Assembly (NCBI GenBank): GCA_954871525.1
Contig: OX940862.1
Span: forward strand, 34,588,232 to 34,652,231
Length of the DNA: 64,000 nucleotides
Source: Parietaria judaica
Lineage: Eukaryota > Streptophyta > Magnoliopsida > Rosales > Urticaceae
Direction: 5' to 3'
The notes below the pieces were generated by a model. The model saw only the letters and a list, made by a program, of their open reading frames with translations, searched no databases and had not been told where the DNA came from. Numbering within the stretch: the first letter of the stretch is position 1; each line of letters opens with the position of its first letter. Position numbers and translations under genes: made by a program. This document shows positions 59,262 through 64,000 of this stretch, piece after piece.

Positions 59262-59487
59262 TTTATCGTGGCGGCGAACATACCCAACCTTTGGCCTTAT
59301 TCTCCAATAGGTACCCAACCTTAATAAATATATGCAAAAGTACCTAACGTCGCACTTTTTTTGCCGACCAACTAACCCCGTTAAAACACCTGCCTACGTA
59401 GCCATTAGGTTGTCTCATGTGGCATTCCACGTGGCACAAGCTGCAACGTGGCTAAAGGGTGGGTATTTTCGTTGCAATTAACCCTAA
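59262..59487. mobile_element. Fragment related to MITE family B
   Basis: It ends GGGTATTTTCGTTGCAATTA, then ACCCT. This is the inverted family B terminus seen at 4710. It contains GCATTCCACGTGGCAC, comparable to the GGCATGCCACGTGG core there. On the left GGCGGCGAACATACCCAACC resembles the other terminus in degenerate form. Boundaries uncertain. Confidence 0.6.
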
Positions 59488-60149
59488 AAGATATAAATTC
59501 CTTCTAAAAGAAAAACAATTTTTTATACATATAAATGCATATTTTATAGAATTATTTGATCATATACAAAAATTATTTGATTATTTTAAAAGTTTATGGT
59601 ACAATTGCTCTAAAAAGCTCTATTTCAAATAATGTTATCACTAAAGTGTGTCGTCGTTGTTGGAAACAATTGATGAATGCCATGTAAACTGGTGATAGGT
59701 CATTTAACGTTGCCAGATAACATTTCTAAGGAAAGACTGACGTTAATGACTTTTGGCGCAAAAATAGACGTTAGTGATTTATCTGCAAGAATTTAGTGAC
59801 TTTGATGATTTTTGCCACAAAAAATAAACATTAGTGACTTATCTGCAAACAATTGATAACTTTAGTGATTTTTGCCACAAAAAATAGACGGTATTGACTT
59901 ATCTGCAAGAATTTATTGACTTCGATGATTTTCGCCGTAAATTTCCCATTATTTTATATATGAGTTACTAAACTTCTTTTTAGTGAAAGTCATTAGCATT
60001 TTCTTTTTACTTAAAATACACTCTTATGATATTAAATTTCATATTTTTTGCCAGATAGACGCACGACATCACTACTTGTACTTAAATGTCAAATGTGAGT
60101 CTCTCTCATGTGGGCCTCTTTCAACTATTATCTCGACAATAATTTATTG

Positions 60150-60969
60150 TAGGGGTAAAAATTTTGTACTCGGTTCCCGGTTTTGTCCCGGTTCTGATCC
60201 CAGTACCAGACCGTTTTTGGCAAAAAATCAGTTTTTTCTTTTTAGTATAACCTAAAAAGGGGCGTCCCGGTTCCGGTTTGAAAAACTAAAACCAAAACCA
60301 ATTCAAAATATGAAATTCCCGGTTTTCTTGTCCCGGTTCCGGTTTTATGTCGTTTTGTTATAAGTTTGTTGTTTTTTAGCTTTTCATTTCTTATAAGTCG
60401 TTTACTATTATGTTTTTAATCCACTATTTTTTTTCACCCCATTATTTAAACATGTCATTTATTTTTCAGCCATTACACGATATTTTATTTAACATGCCAT
60501 TTCTTAAATGTCGTTTTGTTATATAAAAAAAATTTGTTTGTACTCAGTATTTACTATTTAGCATTTTAGTCTTGGCTTTTTGCATTAAGATTTGAATTTG
60601 GTATTGTAAAGTTCACGACGTGAACTCGGATCTTGCATTTGTTTATTTTATATTTTGCTTTTGTACTCGGATTTGGTATTTTATATTATGGATTTACTTG
60701 GATTTGGTATTTTACATTGTGGATTTACTCGGATTTGGTAATTTTCATGTTTCTATCTTGGATTTTGTCCCGGATTTGTTTCGATTTTCGTCCCGAATTT
60801 CGGTTCTAAAAAATCAGGATTTTAATCGGTGTCCCGGTCTCTGTCCTAAAAAACAAGGACTTTTCAGAACCAAAAACAAAACCGGGACAGAAAACCGTGT
60901 CCCGGTTTTTCTGGGACAGGGACAAAAAAATAGTCAAATTCCCGGTTCCCGGTTCTTATTTCAGCCATA
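60150..60969. mobile_element. hAT-type element, 820 bp, rich in CCGGTT words
   Basis: Perfect 8-bp duplications ATTTATTG lie at 60142-60149 and 60970-60977. Ends are TAGGGGTAAAAAT and, inverted, TATGGCTGAAATA, a weak terminal inverted repeat. Just inside both ends are clusters of CCCGGTTCCCGG-type words in opposite orientation. Between them runs a tandem-like series of ACTCGGATTTGGTATTTT units (60640-60745). No transposase. Confidence 0.78.
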
Positions 60970-60977
60970 ATTTATTG

Positions 60978-63900
60978 CTTGTGTGCCGGCGTACTCAGCT
61001 ATGGAAGTCACTACGAGCAATAGACCGTAGTCTGAAGTCTACGGTGATGTCGATGATAGTTGGTTGCTCCGCCGAGACAATCTCACGTATGATATGTAAG
61101 CATAAGTAGTGATTTGTCTCATTGCAACAAAATATAAAATTAATAATTTTTGTTGCAAAAAATTGAGTTTAGCAATTTATTCTTAAAAAATTAATGAATT
61201 CAAAGACTTTCAATGCAAATTCCCTTAAGAGTTTATGTCATCAGTGACGAAGGCAATGTGAATTGTGAAGGGGTTGTGAGGGCTAAAGTGTAACTAAACC
61301 TTGTTCCTTTGCAACTCGTCCTTGGAATGACTATTTTGGCATTGGAGAAAATTATAAAAATAACTAAATAGGAAACTCTTCAATGACTCTAGTCTCTGGT
61401 AGTAGGCCCATTATCCATAGTTAATTTGTATTGCGGGACTACTAAAGTCTTCAAAAAAATAGGGTTATTTAAGATTATCCTTTCCTCCTGTAACCTCGTG
61501 TTACATGTCTCACCACTTTTTTAATTCAATTAACACATTTTTAACAATATTAAAAATATTTTAATAAGTGAAAATGTAGCTTGAGACGAAGGCACAAAGA
61601 TTACAAATCTCCGTCTCAAAGGTGAGAATCAACAGAAAATGAGGAATGTTACTATAAATTAGAGTGTTTTGACTATTACGGTATTACCCATATTTTAGTT
61701 TTCACGAGTGAGGTTTTACAAGAAGGCTCATGACACTAACCGGAACTACAACATCTCACTATACAGCCTTGAAAGCTCGAGAAAGTAGCCATAGTCTAGA
61801 TTCGTTTGTCATCACAAGCACAGCACGTGTCGCAGCACAGCACGGATAAGGCTTCAACTTTCAAGCCTCACCCAGATAATGTTGTAATGCAGTACCCGGA
61901 GGCCGGATATTCGAATATCAGGGTAAAACAAAACAAAAAATCAGGATCACAAAGTTTTACTTCCGAATTTTTTCGAATTTAGAAGTTTTGGATCTGATTA
62001 CATGTGCAACCAAAACTTTTTGGTTCTGGTTTTAAAACAAATTGTATTCTATTTTCTTTTGTCCAATCTGAATCATTAATATTTTTAATCTGATGGAAAT
62101 TGATTTTAAAAACTAAAAATAAAAAGTAAAAGAAATTAAAAACCAAAACTGGATTTTTAGTTCCGAATTAGAACCTTTGGTTCCGAAAAAATCTGAAACC
62201 AAAAATTTATAGTTCCGAGTTTATTCGAAGAAAAAAAAAATCTAATACCGGATACTAGATTTGTTACCATATTTACAGCTTTACATTCGGATGACCTACA
62301 ACCCTCCACACAAACTCAGAATAATATCAGCCAATATGAAAGGTACTTGTACTCGACAACCTATATTGAGTGGAAAGTGCAATGTACCAATAGGCGGGAA
62401 CAGCAAAAATCGTAAGCAACATATCAAATGGAAACCAGTATATATCGATATTGTATTTATCGAATACCGAATTTAAACGGTTATAATCGAATGTATGACA
62501 TAAAAATAGAATACCTATTTATTATTCGGTTGCAGTATTCAATTATAATAAAATAAACCGAACCGAAAACCGAATTTACCGTATATGACTAGAGTTTCGT
62601 ATAAAATTTATATTTTATATTGCACAATCTATTATATCTATTACATAATAGGACATCTCAAGTTTATTAGTTTCAACCTATATTTATCATTCTTTTCTTA
62701 ATTAATGATTATATTATTAAAATTTTATAATATATTGACTGATTTTTTATTTATCATTTTTTATATATTTTTTGAAGCGGTAAATGTGGTTAAAATATTA
62801 ATATTAGTGCTACTAAATACTGAATATGCGGTAAATGCAATTTTTATCTTTTCAAATAATAAAAAAAAAACCACCAAAATGCGGTATTGCATCTATTACT
62901 TGATAGAAACCGCTCGAATGCCCAATTTTTCTCTGGTATATGCCCCATCATCTAAGACGCATATTGCATCAACAATGAAAAATGGTACGGGCTCTATTCC
63001 ACGTCTCCCACACTCAGCTTTAAGAATAGTTTTCTCTCAAGGTTGAACGAGATCTCTCTTGACGTAATATTGTACTTTAACAGTTAACACTATGGCTGTT
63101 AGGATATAAACACGTGATATTTTCAAAGGACCATCTCGTTGAGTAAGAAAATTTACTCGGATACGCTACGAAGACTCGACGCAGAGTTGTAAAAGCTTGT
63201 CGACATGGGAGTGTAATTTGAACAACTTGGATGGAGATCACAGTGAATCATTCTTGCAAGCGACCAGTAGACATACCTCCCACATTAAGAGCGAACCACT
63301 ATAATTCTCGGTGCCAATTTCTATTTCTCATTTCTCATTTTTATTTTGTTTTTGAATTTAAGGATTTAGGTCATAAATTACACAGCCAAGGGAGAAGGCG
63401 TCAAATGCCATAAATCAAGTCAAAGTACAGATAACTTCAACAGAATCTCAAGAACACTCAATTCACACGAACAAATTCTCTCTAAATGATTATTTTTTGA
63501 TAAATTATATATATATATATCACGATAGGGTTTTATGTACGATCGCCTTACCACGGTCTTCCTTTCATGCAAATTGCCTCTACTGCCTCGAGTCATAAGC
63601 CGCTCTTACCCAAAACATCTCTTACATTTAAAAAAAAAAGTTAGTGAAGAAATATTATCATTGTGAAGTTTTACTTTAAAACTAATTAGCAATGAGATAG
63701 GTTATTCATGATTTTTTAAACCGTGCTAAGTCGCGTCTTTTCCTTGTGAGAATTAACATCCTACTTCAAGATGATGGCTATTTGGCTCGCTCATTTTAGG
63801 CTGAGCCTTTTTTTTTTAATTATGTTTGGACCAGTATTCGTTGGAGTTTAATAGACTCTGATACCATGTGAACTGTGAAGTATCATGGAGTTCCACCTTA

Positions 63901-64000
63901 TAACCAATTAGCAATGATGAGAGTAACTTATGATTTATTTTTAACTATGCTAAGTCCCGTCTTTTACATGTGGGACCAAACACCCTGCTCGCGGTCTTCC
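60978..64000. other. AT-rich intergenic DNA, no gene recognised
   Basis: No confident gene. 61960-62240 has TTCCGAA and GGTTCCG words resembling hAT interiors. 62440-62590 has AACCGAATTTACCG-type words. 62896-63031 is a short minus-strand open stretch described in the findings. The last 500 bp contain GATACCATGTGAA, a sequence often seen near retrotransposon primer sites, but no LTR pair is in view. Confidence 0.45.

Larger units (their letters stand above)
57944..59947. mobile_element. Mutator-type hairpin MITE (family C) with nested insertions
   Basis: Perfect 9-bp duplications ATTATTTTA lie at 57935-57943 and 59948-59956. Left end GGAAAATTTGCAGCGAAAAT and inverted right end GGGAAATTTACGGCGAAAAT match well. 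The arms continue to pair: 58976-59165 pairs with about 59617-59925, sharing GGCATTCATCAATTGT and TGACCTATCACC. The left arm is interrupted by the nested element at 57971-58975. The centre (about 59166-59616) contains a family-B-like fragment. No transposase. Confidence 0.85.

Noticed and set aside
1..64000. CRISPR arrays, bacterial operons or phage-like systems
   Set aside because: The window is plainly plant nuclear DNA with spliced genes. The repeats found are transposon arms, microsatellites and coding minisatellites, not spacer-separated arrays.

Overview
This is nuclear DNA from a flowering plant, most probably a eudicot. Genes carry short GT..AG introns and GC-richer exons sit in very AT-rich intergenic DNA. 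The protein families are plant families: a class-C auxin response factor with a miR160 site, a RALF peptide, a two-lobed plant GTP cyclohydrolase I, DUF760 UV-B-induced proteins and chloroplast-envelope quinone oxidoreductase homologues. I cannot name the species. Exon structures were worked out by hand from splice signals, reading phase and family resemblance. No transcript evidence was available.

Layout. 1-3.2 kb: an L1-type LINE cut by the window edge. 3.5-5.9 kb: two unrelated Mutator-type hairpin MITEs side by side, each with a perfect 9-bp target duplication. 6.0-11.1 kb: two tandem DUF760 genes; the first has lost the intron that the second keeps. 12.9-13.4 kb: a small membrane protein of unknown function. 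13.4-19 kb: AT-rich DNA with a hAT MITE and a possible RPA-like relic. 19-23 kb: an ARF10/16-type gene with a miR160 site. 25.6-30.3 kb: a complete, young, gag-only Copia/Sirevirus-type LTR element on the minus strand. 30.5-38.6 kb: three tandem ceQORH-type reductase genes (A, B, C) with identical exon lengths. 39.1-40.1 kb: a hAT transposase relic and a RALF gene (minus). 43.2-43.9 kb: a SINE-like unit split by a hAT MITE. 44.6-46.5 kb: GTP cyclohydrolase I whose first exon looks like the start of NOP53. 47.0-50.2 kb (minus): a P-loop NTPase ending in a membrane segment and a run of 11-residue repeats. 51.7-56.4 kb (minus): an MHK/RCK-type kinase in 17 coding exons. 57.9-61.0 kb: a Mutator hairpin MITE with nested insertions, then a hAT element. 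61-64 kb: nothing recognisable beyond one short open fragment.

The genes form no operon-like unit. The tandem families (DUF760 pair, ceQORH trio) show local duplication followed by transposon-driven divergence. Transposons have landed in the promoter of DUF760 copy 1 and in the promoter of ceQORH gene A, where the LTR element separates an as-1-like motif pair from the TATA box. The most unusual coding features are the NOP53/GCH1 chimera, the repeat tail of the P-loop protein and the duplicated tail exon of the kinase.
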